64,000 bases of DNA from Pyropia haitanensis (lineage: Eukaryota; Rhodophyta; Bangiophyceae; Bangiales; Bangiaceae): the NCBI GenBank assembly GCA_008729055.1, contig SDUX01000003.1, positions 1,984,001 through 2,048,000 on the forward strand, read 5' to 3'. Positions 21,554 to 32,152 of the stretch are shown in pieces; the first letter of the stretch is position 1, and every line of letters begins with the position of its first letter. Made by a program: the position numbers and the translations under genes. The notes beneath the pieces were generated by a model that saw only the letters and a list, made by a program, of their open reading frames with translations, did no database searches and was not told where the DNA came from.

Positions 21554-22547
21554 GCCCGCCCGCCAGACGCGGACGACTGACAAGCGTAGGCGGTGGCGCG
21601 GTGGCCAGCCACCCACCCCTGGCGCAGCCGCGCGTCGGCCTGTCGGGGGCTGGCGGGCGGCGGCGCACGACGCCCACCCCACCCGCGGCGTGGCGGCGCC
21701 GGCCGCGCACGCCGCGCGCCGGTGCGCCCGCCGCACGGCAGCGGCGGTGGCCGCGTCGGGGCGGCGGCCGCCCGCCCCCGCCGCGAGTCCGTCGACCGGC
21801 AAGGACGGGCGGTGGCGGCCGTGCCGGGCTGCCCGCCGCCACGCAAGACGGGCAGGGCGTCGTCGTGCCGCGGTTGGCGTCGGTGGCGCCCGTCCCGCTC
21901 TCCCATTATCGCATCCCGCGGACGGCAGTGACGCCCACTGCACGTGGTGCCCGTCCGAGGTGCTGATGGGGTCGGCGGGTGGGGGGATGGTGGGGCGGTG
22001 CCGGTGCTGGTCAGCGTAGAGGCGGTGCTGCTGCCGCCGTTGCTCTGTTTTTTCTGTTGGTTTTTTTTTTTTTTTTTGCGTCGGCGGCGGGCGTGCCCCC
22101 GGCGGGACGCGGCGGGTCGGGCGGCCGTCGGGGTGGGCACGCGGACGGCGACGGTGCGGGGGAACACCCCACCGGTTGCGTGTCCCGCGGTGGGGGCCAC
22201 GCGGTGGTGGGCGCCGCTGGCGTTTGGTGGCGTGGCGCGCCGATGCGAGCCGTCGGCGTCGACGGGGGGGGCACGGGTCGCGGGGGGGGACGACGCGCCG
22301 CGCAGCTGCCGGCGGGTGCCTGCCGTTCTTCACGGGCTGCGTGGACGTGGCCGCGGGGCGGCGGTGGCCCGCCGTCGGGTGGCTCGTGTGCGTTTCCCTG
22401 CTGTTTCCTTTTTCTCACGCTCGCCAGCTGTGGGTCACCGCCCCCGGCGGCGGTGGCGCGTCCGTCGCGGCGCGCGTGCCGCTGGGGTGGCCGCCGCCGC
22501 TGCCGCCCGCGGTGGGGGGCACGCGCGCGGCGGCGGCGGCGGCGAAG

Positions 22548-22604
<57 letters not shown>

Positions 22605-24019
22605 GCGGCGGCAACGGTGGCAGCGACGGTGGCGGCGGCGGGCGGCGGCGACGACGGCGGCGACGGTGCCGGCGGGCGGCGGCAACGGCGGCGGCGACGG
22701 TAGAGGCGGCGGGCGGCGGCGACGGCGGCGGCGACGGTGGCGGCGGGCGGCGGCGGCGGCGGCGGCGGCGGGCGGCGACGACGGCGGCGGCGGCGGGCAG
22801 CGGTGGCACCCGCGGCGGGACGGGGCCGCGGCGAGCGCTACAACGGCGCGCCGTGCGGCGGACGCGAGCCGCGGCCGCCGCGACGGGATAGGGGCGCCGG
22901 CGGAGAGGGTGGGAGCGCCGGCGTCGAGTGGCGGCGCCGCGGCAACGGGCGCGGCGGTGGCAACGGCGCTCGGATCAGGGCTTGGTGCACGGCGCGACGG
23001 CGGGCGCCCGCTGGCCGGGCCGACCGGTCACCTATCGCGGCGATGGCGCTGCGCACGGCCGCCCGCAGCCGCAGGTTGGTGCGTGCGGCCGGCGCGTGGC
23101 CGCCAACTACGTGGCGCGTTGGCGAGGGCGGGCGCTCGCGGTCGGGGCCCTGACAAGGTCTTTGGGCGCGCCGGCAGTACGGACGGGGGCGGTCCTCGCC
23201 CGCCTCCGTCTTTGGAGGGTTGTGCTGGCCAAGCCGCCACCTCTACCGGCCCGGGGGGCTGTGCGCTGGCCACGCCGCCCGGCCGGCGTCGGGCGGCCCC
23301 GCCGCGGCGGCTGCCAGGGGCGTGTGCGCTGGCACCAGCGCCACCGCGTCGGGTGGCGCGCACGCTGGCACCGCTGGGCGCGCCCCCCGCCGACCGCCCA
23401 CCTCCCCCCGTCGCGTGTGGCGGTAGCTCCCCCGCGCGCGCGCTCGTCACCGCCGCCTCTGCCGCTGTGTGCGGGTGTGCCGCCCACGCGGTCGACGGCG
23501 GGCACCAGTCGGGGCGTGGTGGGGCGTCGGCGCCCGACGCGGCGCCTGGCCCAGGCGGCAGCCCCCGCGCTGTTCGCGCACGCGCGTTGCGGCGTCGGCC
23601 GTCTTGCGGTCTCGGGCTGTTTCCTGGCGCGGCCGCGGCCGCGTCGCCCCGACCCCGTGCCGGACGCCGCCGCGCCGCCACGCACGGGGTGGGTGGCGGC
23701 GTCGTCTGGTGGCGGCGTCGTCGGTGGGGCCGGTCGGCTGCCGCGATCTGCCTGGGCAGGCGCCCGGTGCACAACGCGTGTTGCCGCGGTTGGGTCGGCT
23801 GCCGGTGCTCACCATCTCGGTTGTCGGCTCGTGCTGCCCGCCGGCGCATCACACCCCGACTGCGTGTGTGCCGCTGCGCGGTTGGGGGGGGGGGCTGCGC
23901 GTTGTCGGCCGTGCCGCGCCGGCTGCGCAGCCGATTGTGTGGCGGTGTTCCCCGCGCTGCCGCCCTCCCGCTAGTCGATTGGCTCCTTGCGTGCCGCGCG
24001 GTGCGTGCTGGTGGCAATC
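21554..24019. other. GC-rich region upstream of the protease-NB-ARC-TPR gene, no gene seen
   Basis: Contains a 17-base T run near 22061-22077 and a GGC/GAC/GGT repeat block near 22532-22800. Open frames are Arg/Gly/Ala shadows. Base composition changes sharply at about 24,000, where the next gene begins. Confidence 0.4.
22532..22800. repeat. GGC-rich degenerate tandem repeat
   Basis: Blocks of GCGGGCGGCGGCRACGGYGGC recur about every 30-60 bases. Confidence 0.7.
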
Positions 24020-27000
24020 ATGAACTGCGAAGGGGGTGCCAGCAGCGGCCGACCTGACGACCATCACAAGGCATGGATGGCGCGGGTGTTGCAGCGCCAG
24101 CGATCAGTCTGTCGGGTTCTCGTCGGCCGCGCTGGCCGCACCACACAGCCCAAGAAGGGTACGGGATGGGTGGCGCGCAACGATGATGGCATGGCTGCGC
24201 TCGTGACTGCTCGCCACGTTGTCGCCGGCCAACTTCGGGACGGGCATCTGGACGCGGCGGGATCGGCCAACTTCAGTGACGGCCGGACGGTGAACCTCAG
24301 CGGCTCACGGGTGCTGGAGGCGATGGCACCGGGCGTGGTGGGGCACGAGCCTGTGCTGCTGGACGCGGTAGTCGTCCTGTTGGAGCCTGGGCAGCGGTTT
24401 CCCGCTCCGCCCGTTCCGTTCGCGCTGCTGGACGAGGCGGATGGGGAGGTTGAAGGCAGTAACGAGTGCACATTGCTCCATTGTCCAGACGACTTGGCCG
24501 ACACGGTTGTGGTAACACCGTCTGGCAGGCTCACACCCTACTCTGGCGACCAGGCTTACGGGCCTCCTCCGTGGCTGACACACCACACGGCCGTGTCTGC
24601 GTCGGGCTCCTCTGGGGGGATGCTCGTCGACCACCAGTGCCGCGCGTTTGCTGTGCACGTGCACAGGGTGAGGCACGCGGGCGTCAAGGGCGCGGTTCTT
24701 CTCGGCGTGCTGCACGCGGCGTTGGGTCCGTCCCGTTCGCCGTGGACTGGAATTGGCCCCGTGGTGGACGAGGAATGCGTGGTGCAGCTTCCCCTCCGCA
24801 ATCACGCGTTTGTTGGCAGGGTGGTGGCACTATCGGGTCTGACCCAGCTGGTGCAGGAGCGTGGCCAGGCGATGGTCGTTTCCACTGGACTCCCGGGCGT
24901 CGGCAAGTCGTCGCTGGTCTTGGAATGGGCGCACCAACGACGCTCGTCTGGCATGTATGCGGCAGTTTGGTGGATACGCGCTGACGAGCTGTCGAACGCC
25001 TCTGCTGACCTGCTAGAGCTGGGTACCAAGCTGGGGCTGTCTTTGAAAGTCGTCGCCAACCGGCCAGGTGCTGAGCAAGCGCGGTATGTCGTGCTGAAGC
25101 TGCCGTCGCTGATCAAGAGTGGTTTGCTGCTGCTGGTGTTTGACAATGTGCAGGCGTACGATGCTCTGAAGCCGTTAGTCCCTACCGCCTCCCGTTGTCG
25201 CACGGTCTTCACGGCACAAAGCACGGAACACTTTCCTCCCGAATGCGTTATGCCGCTGCTTCCGTTTGACGTGACCGAGTCCCTGCTGCTGGTGCAGCGG
25301 CTTATGAAGCGCTCCCTGGACGAGGACGAGCAGGCCGTAGCCAAAGAGCTATGCTCCGAGGTCGGGCACCTCCCCCTGGCCATTGCACAGTTGGCGTCGC
25401 ACGCGGCCAAAAGTGGGGATGAGCTGGCAGACGTGCTGCGGAGTGTGCGGCGGTTTGCGTCTGAGGCGGGCCCGCTAGTCCGAACGTTTGATGGGTATGC
25501 GCAGCCGCACTCGGTCATTGGGGCGCTGCGGCTTGCGCAAGAGCATCTGGATGAGAACAGTGTGTGGACGCTGCAGCGGCTGGCTCTTTTGGCGCCCGAC
25601 CGGGTGCCGCGCGCATTGCTCGGACTGGGCGTGGACACCTACGCGTTGGGCGAACGGGCCATGGTGTCCACGTCTGAGCGGGGGTTTTTGAGTACCCACC
25701 GGTTGGTATCGATGGTTGCGCGCGACCGCATGAGTCCGGCATGCCGCCAGCGGGCCGCAGAGGCGCTGCTGACCACACTCTGGGAGTACACTTCCGGTTT
25801 CTCTAGGAGTGATCGCAGCAGCTGGGACGTCGTCAAGTCCGTGGCTGCGCATGCGGAGTCGCTGCTGTTTCGCTGGATGCCTGATGCATCATCGGTCAGT
25901 GCGGATGTGGCTACGTCTTGGTGGGCTCTGGTTGGTCGTCTTTACGTCTACACCTCGTTTTGCCAGTACGATGGTCCGGCCGCGTCGCGGTGGGCAGCAT
26001 TGCATGTGAAGGGCACGGCTGAGCTATTTCCGACCGACGCAAAGCACATTCTTGTAGCCGCTCGAGACTTGATTGAAGCGCTTCGGAAGCAGCTGAAGTT
26101 GGACGACGCGAGCATTGTGTACGACACCACGATCAACTCAGTGCTGCACGCAGAAACGCCACTGCTGCAGGAGGACCACGTCGACATTGCAAGGATGCAG
26201 CACGAGATGGCCCAGGTGCTGCAGCAGCAGGGCAAGCTGGGCGAGGCGCTGTCGCTGCTAGAGGTCGTGTTGCGCAAGAAGGTGGCGGCGCTCGGGGACG
26301 ACGACGTCGACATGTCTACGACGCAGTACCAGATGGCGGTGGTGCTGGGGCGGCAGGGCAAGCTGAGCGAGGCGCTGTCGCTGCTGGAGGTCGTGTTGCG
26401 CAAGCAGGTAGCGGCGCTCGGGGACGACCACGTCGACGTGGCGACGACGCAGTACGAGATGGCGGTGGTGCTGCGGCGGCAGGGCAAGCTGAGCGAGGCG
26501 CTGTCGCTGCTGGAGGTCGTGTTGCGCAAGGAGATGGCGGCGCTCGGGGACGACCACGTCGACGTGTCTACGACGCAGCACGAGATGGCGGTGGTGCTGC
26601 AGCGGCAGGGCAAGCTGAGCGAGGCGCTGTCGCTGCTGGAGGTCGTGTTGCGCAAGGAGATGGCGGCGCTCGGGGACGACCACGTCGACGTGGCGACGAC
26701 GCAGCACGAGATGGCGGTGGTGCTGCAGCGGCAGGGCAAGCTGAGCGAGGCGCTGTCGCTGCTGGAGGTCGTGCTGCGCAAGACGGTGGCGGCGCTCGGG
26801 GACGACCACGTCGACGTGGCGAGGACGCAGCACGGGATGGCGGTGGTGCTTCAGCAGCAGGGCAAGCTGGGCGAGGCGCTGTCGCTGCTGGAGGTCGTGT
26901 TGCGCAAGAAGGTGGCGGCGCTCGGGGACGACCACGTCGACGTGGCGAGGACGCAGCACGAGATGGCGGTGGTGCTGCAGCAGCAGGGCAAGCTGAGCGA

Positions 27001-28126
27001 GGCGCTGTCGCTGCTGGAGGTCGTGTTGCGCAAGACGGTGGCGGCGCTCGGGGACGACCACGTCGACGTGTCTACGACGCAGTACGAGATGGCGGTGGTG
27101 CTTCAGCAGCAGGGCAAGCTGGGCGAGGCGCTGTCGCTGCTGGAGGTCGTGTTGCGCAAGAAGGTGGCGGCGCTCGGGGACGACCACGTCGACGTGGCGA
27201 GGACGCAGCACGAGATGGCGTTGGTGCTGCAGCGGCAGGGCAAGCTGAGCGAGGCGCTGTCGCTGCTGGAGGTCGTGTTGCGCAAGAAGGTGGCGGCGCT
27301 CGGGGACAACCACGTCGACGTGTCTACGACGCAGCACGAGATGGCGGTGGTGCTGCAGCGGCAGGGCAAGCTGGGCGAGGCGCTGTCGCTGCTGGAGGTC
27401 GTGCTGCGCAAGACGGTGGCGGCGCTCGGGGACGACCACGTCGACGTGGCGAGGACGCAGCACGGGATGGCGGTGGTGCTTCAGCAGCAGGGCAAGCTGG
27501 GCGAGGCGCTGTCGCTGCTGGAGGTCGTGTTGCGCAAGAAGGTGGCGGCGCTCGGGGACGACCACGTCGACGTGGCGAGGACGCAGCACGAGATGGCGTT
27601 GGTGCTGCAGCGGCAGGGCAAGCTGAGCGAGGCGCTGTCGCTGCTGGAGGTCGTGTTGCGCAAGACGGTGGCGGCGCTCGGGGACGACCACGTCGACGTG
27701 TCTACGACGCAGTACGAGATGGCGGTGGTGCTGCAGCGGCAGGGCAAGCTGGGCGAGGCGCTGTCGCTGCTGGAGGTCGTGCTGCGCAAGACGGTGGCGG
27801 CGCTCGGGGACGACCACGTCGACGTGTCTACGACGCAGTACGTGATGGCGGTGGTGCTTCAGCAGCAGGGCAAGCTGGGCGAGGCGCTGTCGCTGCTGGA
27901 GGTCGTGTTGCGCAAGAAGGTGGCGGCGCTCGGGGACGACCACGTCGACGTGGCGAGGACGCAGCACGAGATGGCGGTGGTGCTGCAGCAGCAGGGCAAG
28001 CTGAGCGAGGCGCTGTCGCTGCTGGAGGTCGTGTTGCGCAAGCAGGTGGCGGCGCTCGGGGACGACCATGTGGACGTGGTGACGACCAAGGATCTGATTA
28101 CCTCATTGCGACGTGATCAGGTATGA
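24020..28126 (+). CDS. Trypsin-like protease / NB-ARC / TPR STAND protein
   Basis: 1368 residues from ATG at 24020 (upstream in-frame codons to 23987 lack an ATG). Residues about 45-235 form a trypsin-like serine protease. His66 lies in TARHVV, Asp115 in LLDAVVVL and Ser198 in GSSGG, so the full triad appears present. An NB-ARC NTPase follows: FVGR near 264, Walker A GLPGVGKSS 290-298, AVWWIRADE near 315, Walker B LLLVFDN near 370-376, GLPL-like GHLPLAI 449-455, and a THRLVSMVAR segment that may serve as the MHD-region equivalent. Residues 730-1359 are 15 near-identical 42-residue TPRs of kinesin-light-chain type. By family knowledge, STAND proteins of this build are sensors: TPRs bind the trigger, NB-ARC oligomerises, the N-terminal effector (here a protease) acts. 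An immune or self-recognition role is inferred. The gene is a single exon of lower GC than its flanks. Confidence 0.9.
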   Translation: MNCEGGASSGRPDDHHKAWMARVLQRQRSVCRVLVGRAGRTTQPKKGTGWVARNDDGMAALVTARHVVAGQLRDGHLDAAGSANFSDGRTVNLSGSRVLEAMAPGVVGHEPVLLDAVVVLLEPGQRFPAPPVPFALLDEADGEVEGSNECTLLHCPDDLADTVVVTPSGRLTPYSGDQAYGPPPWLTHHTAVSASGSSGGMLVDHQCRAFAVHVHRVRHAGVKGAVLLGVLHAALGPSRSPWTGIGPVVDEECVVQLPLRNHAFVGRVVALSGLTQLVQERGQAMVVSTGLPGVGKSSLVLEWAHQRRSSGMYAAVWWIRADELSNASADLLELGTKLGLSLKVVANRPGAEQARYVVLKLPSLIKSGLLLLVFDNVQAYDALKPLVPTASRCRTVFTAQSTEHFPPECVMPLLPFDVTESLLLVQRLMKRSLDEDEQAVAKELCSEVGHLPLAIAQLASHAAKSGDELADVLRSVRRFASEAGPLVRTFDGYAQPHSVIGALRLAQEHLDENSVWTLQRLALLAPDRVPRALLGLGVDTYALGERAMVSTSERGFLSTHRLVSMVARDRMSPACRQRAAEALLTTLWEYTSGFSRSDRSSWDVVKSVAAHAESLLFRWMPDASSVSADVATSWWALVGRLYVYTSFCQYDGPAASRWAALHVKGTAELFPTDAKHILVAARDLIEALRKQLKLDDASIVYDTTINSVLHAETPLLQEDHVDIARMQHEMAQVLQQQGKLGEALSLLEVVLRKKVAALGDDDVDMSTTQYQMAVVLGRQGKLSEALSLLEVVLRKQVAALGDDHVDVATTQYEMAVVLRRQGKLSEALSLLEVVLRKEMAALGDDHVDVSTTQHEMAVVLQRQGKLSEALSLLEVVLRKEMAALGDDHVDVATTQHEMAVVLQRQGKLSEALSLLEVVLRKTVAALGDDHVDVARTQHGMAVVLQQQGKLGEALSLLEVVLRKKVAALGDDHVDVARTQHEMAVVLQQQGKLSEALSLLEVVLRKTVAALGDDHVDVSTTQYEMAVVLQQQGKLGEALSLLEVVLRKKVAALGDDHVDVARTQHEMALVLQRQGKLSEALSLLEVVLRKKVAALGDNHVDVSTTQHEMAVVLQRQGKLGEALSLLEVVLRKTVAALGDDHVDVARTQHGMAVVLQQQGKLGEALSLLEVVLRKKVAALGDDHVDVARTQHEMALVLQRQGKLSEALSLLEVVLRKTVAALGDDHVDVSTTQYEMAVVLQRQGKLGEALSLLEVVLRKTVAALGDDHVDVSTTQYVMAVVLQQQGKLGEALSLLEVVLRKKVAALGDDHVDVARTQHEMAVVLQQQGKLSEALSLLEVVLRKQVAALGDDHVDVVTTKDLITSLRRDQV
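26207..28096 (+). repeat. 15 tandem 126-bp TPR-coding repeats
   Basis: Exactly 15 x 126 bp in frame. Each unit encodes MAVVLQxQGKLxEALSLLEV-type TPR helices plus an AALGDDHVDV linker. Differences between units cluster at a handful of codons (unit positions 3, 6, 7, 12, 25, 26 and 37-42). Units 6, 8, 11 and 14 encode the same protein sequence, and units 8-15 show a three-unit (378-bp) higher-order period. Confidence 0.95.
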
Positions 28127-28436
28127 AGATGGTTGCTCTGTCACGTGCGGAGGTGTCTTCGCGCATCGTTGCGGTGCACGGGGAGGAATATGAGGACGTG
28201 GCAAGGACACCTCATGTGATTGCTGTGTTGATGTGTTAGCGAGGCTGGCCGCGCGAGGTGGTCGCCGGGGGACGGGGCGCCGCTGGGTGCGGGGCGCGTG
28301 GCCGTGTTGCCCGCTGGTGGAGGTACACCCCCATTGCGTGTCCGTTTCTGTCTTCTATTCACGTCGGTGCCCTTTTTCTTTTTTCAACAGCGCACCGATT
28401 GCGTCGGCACCTCATCCGGCTCACGTGGCTCCGCTC
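28127..28436. other. 3' region of the STAND gene
   Basis: Lower-GC sequence with a T/C-rich patch near 28350-28390. No gene seen. The high-GC composition resumes after about 28,450. Confidence 0.4.
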
Positions 28437-29576
28437 TCACGAGCAACTCGTCTGACGACCCGTGCGGCAGGCGGTCCGCTGCCCAGGGGCGGCGGAGGTG
28501 TGTCCCTGCCAGCGGCGGCGGTCACCCCCCCCCTCAAGCAGCGGCGGTCCCCCCCCCCCCGAGCGGCGGTGGTCCCCGCCGCCGCCCCAGCGGTGGTCCG
28601 TCCCACCGAGTGGCGGCGGGCACCGCCGCCGCCCAAGCGGCGCGCCCGCCCCCCCTCCCCCCAGCGTGGCAGCCCCCCGCACATCCCGCCGGCGGTCTCG
28701 TCTGAGCGCCACACCCACGGCGCGGCCGCAGCCCGGCGGAGCAGCTGCACCGCCCGGCCGCATCGCCGCGGCCACGCGCAGCCGCTGCCACGGTCGCCCG
28801 CCCCCTGACCAGGAGTTCATCCCGCCCCCGCCGCCGCCGCCGCCGCACCCGCCACCAGCGCCCAAGGCCCGTTGCTCCGCGACCGCCACCGCCATCGCTG
28901 CTGGCAGCGTCGCGACCGCCGGCCGCGACGTCATGACACGCGCGGCCACGGCTACCGCCCGTCGCCATGGCCCGCGCCGCGGCCGCCACCAATTCAAGCG
29001 CACGCCCAGATGGGGGCGGGGCGATGCGGCGGCCGCTCCCGCCGCCGCTGCAACGGTGGCGCCGCGGCGGCCATCAGCCGCTGGCGGTGCCGAAACTGCC
29101 AGGGGCGCGCAGCCCGCCGTCGCACGTGGTCGCCGCAACGGGACCGCCGCTGCCGCGGCCGCCGCAATCGCCGCCGCCGCAACCGCCGCCGCCGAGGCCG
29201 CCGCCACCGCCACCAGGGGCTCCTTGTCTGCTCCGGCGGGCGAGTCCGCGGGCACGCCAACAGCCGGCGACTGCGCCAACGACCGTGTCGGCGGGTCGCC
29301 GGGTGGGAAAAACTCGCTGCCGCGGTCGACAGTAGTAACGGCCGCAGCGGCGATGGGTGGCGGCCGCGGTGGCGGCGGTGGCGGGGGGCGGTGACGATCC
29401 GCCCGACCCCCCCCCGGGTGCGAACGTACAGCCGTGGCGGCGCCCGCTGCGACGGACCCCCACACCCGGCCGACGCCCGCCCACACAACGCCGCGCGCCG
29501 CAACGCCGTGGCCGCCGCAGCCACCGCCGCGCGGACGGCCGTCGCAGGCCGCGGCGGCTCGTGCCGCGGCCGCCAT
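28437..29576 (-). CDS. Hypothetical Ala/Gly-rich protein, tentative
   Basis: ATG at 29576, stop at 28437, 379 residues. Most of it is low-complexity, but the segment around 29340-29150 reads like a real protein (TTVDRGSEFFPPGDP, then Ser/Ala-rich residues, DKEPLVAV and an Ala-rich helix). The frame continues open without ATG to 30008. No family is recognised, and other frames are open across the same DNA, so this may be a shadow. Treat as a candidate only. Confidence 0.25.
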   Translation of the reverse strand: MAAAARAAAACDGRPRGGGCGGHGVAARGVVWAGVGRVWGSVAAGAATAVRSHPGGGRADRHRPPPPPPPRPPPIAAAAVTTVDRGSEFFPPGDPPTRSLAQSPAVGVPADSPAGADKEPLVAVAAASAAAVAAAAIAAAAAAAVPLRRPRATAGCAPLAVSAPPAADGRRGATVAAAAGAAAASPRPHLGVRLNWWRPRRGPWRRAVAVAARVMTSRPAVATLPAAMAVAVAEQRALGAGGGCGGGGGGGGMNSWSGGGRPWQRLRVAAAMRPGGAAAPPGCGRAVGVALRRDRRRDVRGAATLGGGGAGAPLGRRRCPPPLGGTDHRWGGGGDHRRSGGGGPPLLEGGGDRRRWQGHTSAAPGQRTACRTGRQTSCS

Positions 29577-31838
29577 GACCGCCGCAACGGCGGCGGCACG
29601 CCGCGTCGGCTGCCTGGCCGGCCGGCCGACCGGGCAGCCGACGCTCGCACGCCGCCCCTGCGGCCCGCCGGGGTGCGCCGGTCGCCGACGCCACGCGACG
29701 GCGGCACCCCCTTCTGGTGGTGGCCGCGTGAGCCAACAGGCGACGACGGCGGGAAGCGGGCGTGGAAAGGAAGTGGGGGGGGGGGGGGCGGTTGAACAGA
29801 CCCGACCCAGAGCAAGACCCCGAACACACCTGACCCAAACCTCACGGCAGCGCCCACCCCCACCTCCCCCCCCCCCCGTCAAGCATATAAAAACAGCAAG
29901 CAGTAGGGGTGGCGGTTGGGGGGGAACGAGGGGCAGCGGGAGCTCGCGGCGAGGATGAAAGGCCAGGTGGCGGTGGGGGGAGAGTGCACAGCGATGACCC
30001 ACGGCCAAACCCCGCGGGTGCGCCCTTTCCCCCTCAGCCGCCCCCCTCCCCGCTCAGCAGGCAGCAACGGAAACCACGCGTAGTGGCCGTCGCGGCCGCC
30101 GCATAAGGGACACAGGGGATTGCGACGTGCCGAGTCCTCCCCCCCCCCGCCTCCTTGCGCCGCCCGCCGAGATCGCCCCGCCAGTCCCGACCGCTACCGC
30201 CGCCGTCGCCGCCGCCCCCCGCCGCGGCCGCAGCCGCCAATCCCGCCACCGCCGCCGTGGCCACCGGCGGGTGGCGGCTCAACGCCAAGCACCCCCGACG
30301 ACTCGAATCGCGCCGTGGCCTCGTCCCCGCCCACCAGCGGCCGCGGCGGCGGCGCCCGCAACGACCGCGGTACCCATCCCGCCCGCCCAGCACAGCGCTG
30401 CCCACCCCCTAACCCCACGGCTGGCCGGCCTCCACCACACCAGGCGGCGTGGCTGGCCGGCCACCTCGCCCGCCGCAAACCGTCCACCCACGAACGCGGC
30501 TGCGGCGGCGCCGCTACCACCACCCGCCGTAGACGGGGCGTCGCAATGGCCGGCCCGCCAGCGGGGGAGCCTGGCAGGGGCGCGCCACGCCGCCGTAGCG
30601 GCCGTCGCCGCCGCACTCGTCTCCACCGCCGCAGCCAACCGACCGACCTCCACAGCCGCCGCTGCCACGACGGGGGCCGACGTGGTACCGTCCAGAGTGG
30701 AATGGCAAGAAGAAACACCAAGAGAACGCCCACAGGCGACAACGCCCACAGCGGCCGCGCTGCCGGCCCGGCCTTGAGGTTCGTAGCGATGTCGCCTCCG
30801 CCACCGCCGCCGCCGCTACCACCGCCGTCTGAGAGCGCAGCCAAGTCCGCCTCAGCCGCGCCGCCGAGGCCGGCGCGCCGCCGCCGCCGCCGCTACCGCC
30901 GCCGCCGCCGCCGCCGCCGCCGCGCCGCCACGCAGCAGCAACGGTGGCGCCACACGGCCACGGCTCGGCCGCCGCTCCCCGCGGCGGGGCGTGCCGCCCG
31001 CGGGCGGGCGGGGCGCCGCAGGTGGCGGCCCCGCCGCGGCGGTGGCCGGCCGCGGCGCGACCAACTGCGGCGCCCGCCGCCGCGGCGGTGCCGGTCGCGG
31101 CCGCCGCGCGTGACGCGGCGGTCGAGCACGCCGCGGCGGGGCTGCCGCCGCCGTGGCCGCCGGGCGCCCGGCGCCCGGCGCCGACGCGTGCCGCGCACCC
31201 CCGGTGGCGTCCCCCCGCCGCCACGGCGGGCGACCCGCGACGCGGCGGCCACGCCGCGCGCCACACTGTTCCGTGAGGGCGACGCCCACCGCCGGCATGC
31301 CCGCCTTGAACCGCCACGCCCACCAGGGACGCCGCGACCCGCGCGGGCGACGCGCCCGGCGTCGTCACCCCCCCCCCCCCCGCATCCTCAATTCGTGTCG
31401 CCGCCCCCACCAGCACGCACCAGCCGCCGGCGCACCACTGGCAGCCGCGGCCGCCGCCCGTCACCGACCCGCCTTCGACGCGAACGGCCGCCACCACCGG
31501 CCGCCGCCCAGCGCCCGAGGGGGGAACAGCCCGACCGTCCCCACGCGGCGGCGGGTGCACTTGGCAGAGACATGGTGACGGTGAGGGCGTGCGGAGGGCG
31601 GGAGCGCGGGGGGGAGGAGCGCCCGAGAGCAGCGGCCGCCACCGCCGCGCCCAACACAACGCCCCCCCCCCCCCCCGCCGCTGGCCGTCGGGGCCACCGC
31701 CCACGGCCGGCCGCGACCACGCACAGCCGCGTCGCGACCAGGGCGCGAGCGGCGGGACGGGGCGGCCGGCGGCCGCGTCGTGGGCGCAACCCCCCCCGCC
31801 ACCCCCGCTGGCCGCCGCGTGCAGACGCCCCACCCGTG

Positions 31839-31869
<31 letters not shown>

Positions 31870-32152
31870 GCCGCGCCGCCGCCACCGCCGCCGCCGTCGC
31901 CGCCGCCACCGCCGCGGCCGCCGCCGCCGCCGTCCGCGGCCGCCGCGACGGCGACGGCGCAGGCCGGCGTCGCTCGCGCGCGGGCGACCGGCACGGCGAC
32001 GAGTCTGTTGGCCACGAAAAAAAAACCAAAAAAAGAACGCTGCGCTGCAGAGGAATCCTGTCAGTGACTCACCCGGCTCGTGGCCAATGAACGTGCGCTG
32101 TCACCGAGTTGATTGATTCCACCACTTTGACACACGACTGACACTTGGACTC
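29577..32152. other. GC-rich region, no gene I can support
   Basis: Overlapping shadow frames on both strands. Points of note are a TATA-like CATATAAAAAC near 29883-29893, C runs near 31371 and 31662, and a sharp drop in GC from about 32,000, marking the 5' region of the MIR-domain gene. Minus-strand patches near 31500-31300 look mildly coding but change frame, so no gene is called. Confidence 0.35.

Noticed and set aside
18826..22200. A 1124-codon minus-strand open frame and two others of 868-899 codons over 19-22 kb
   Set aside because: They are translations of the 9-bp minisatellite and GGC repeats (poly-Thr/Ala, poly-Pro/Leu, poly-Arg/His). Only the last part (18826-19497) after an ATG looks like a protein.
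26258..28069. A 603-codon antisense frame over the TPR repeats
   Set aside because: A periodic shadow of the 126-bp repeat, rich in His/Arg/Gln/Leu.
30514..31833. Minus-strand 439-codon frame
   Set aside because: Mixed low-complexity sequence; coding-like patches switch frame and no start or family could be supported.
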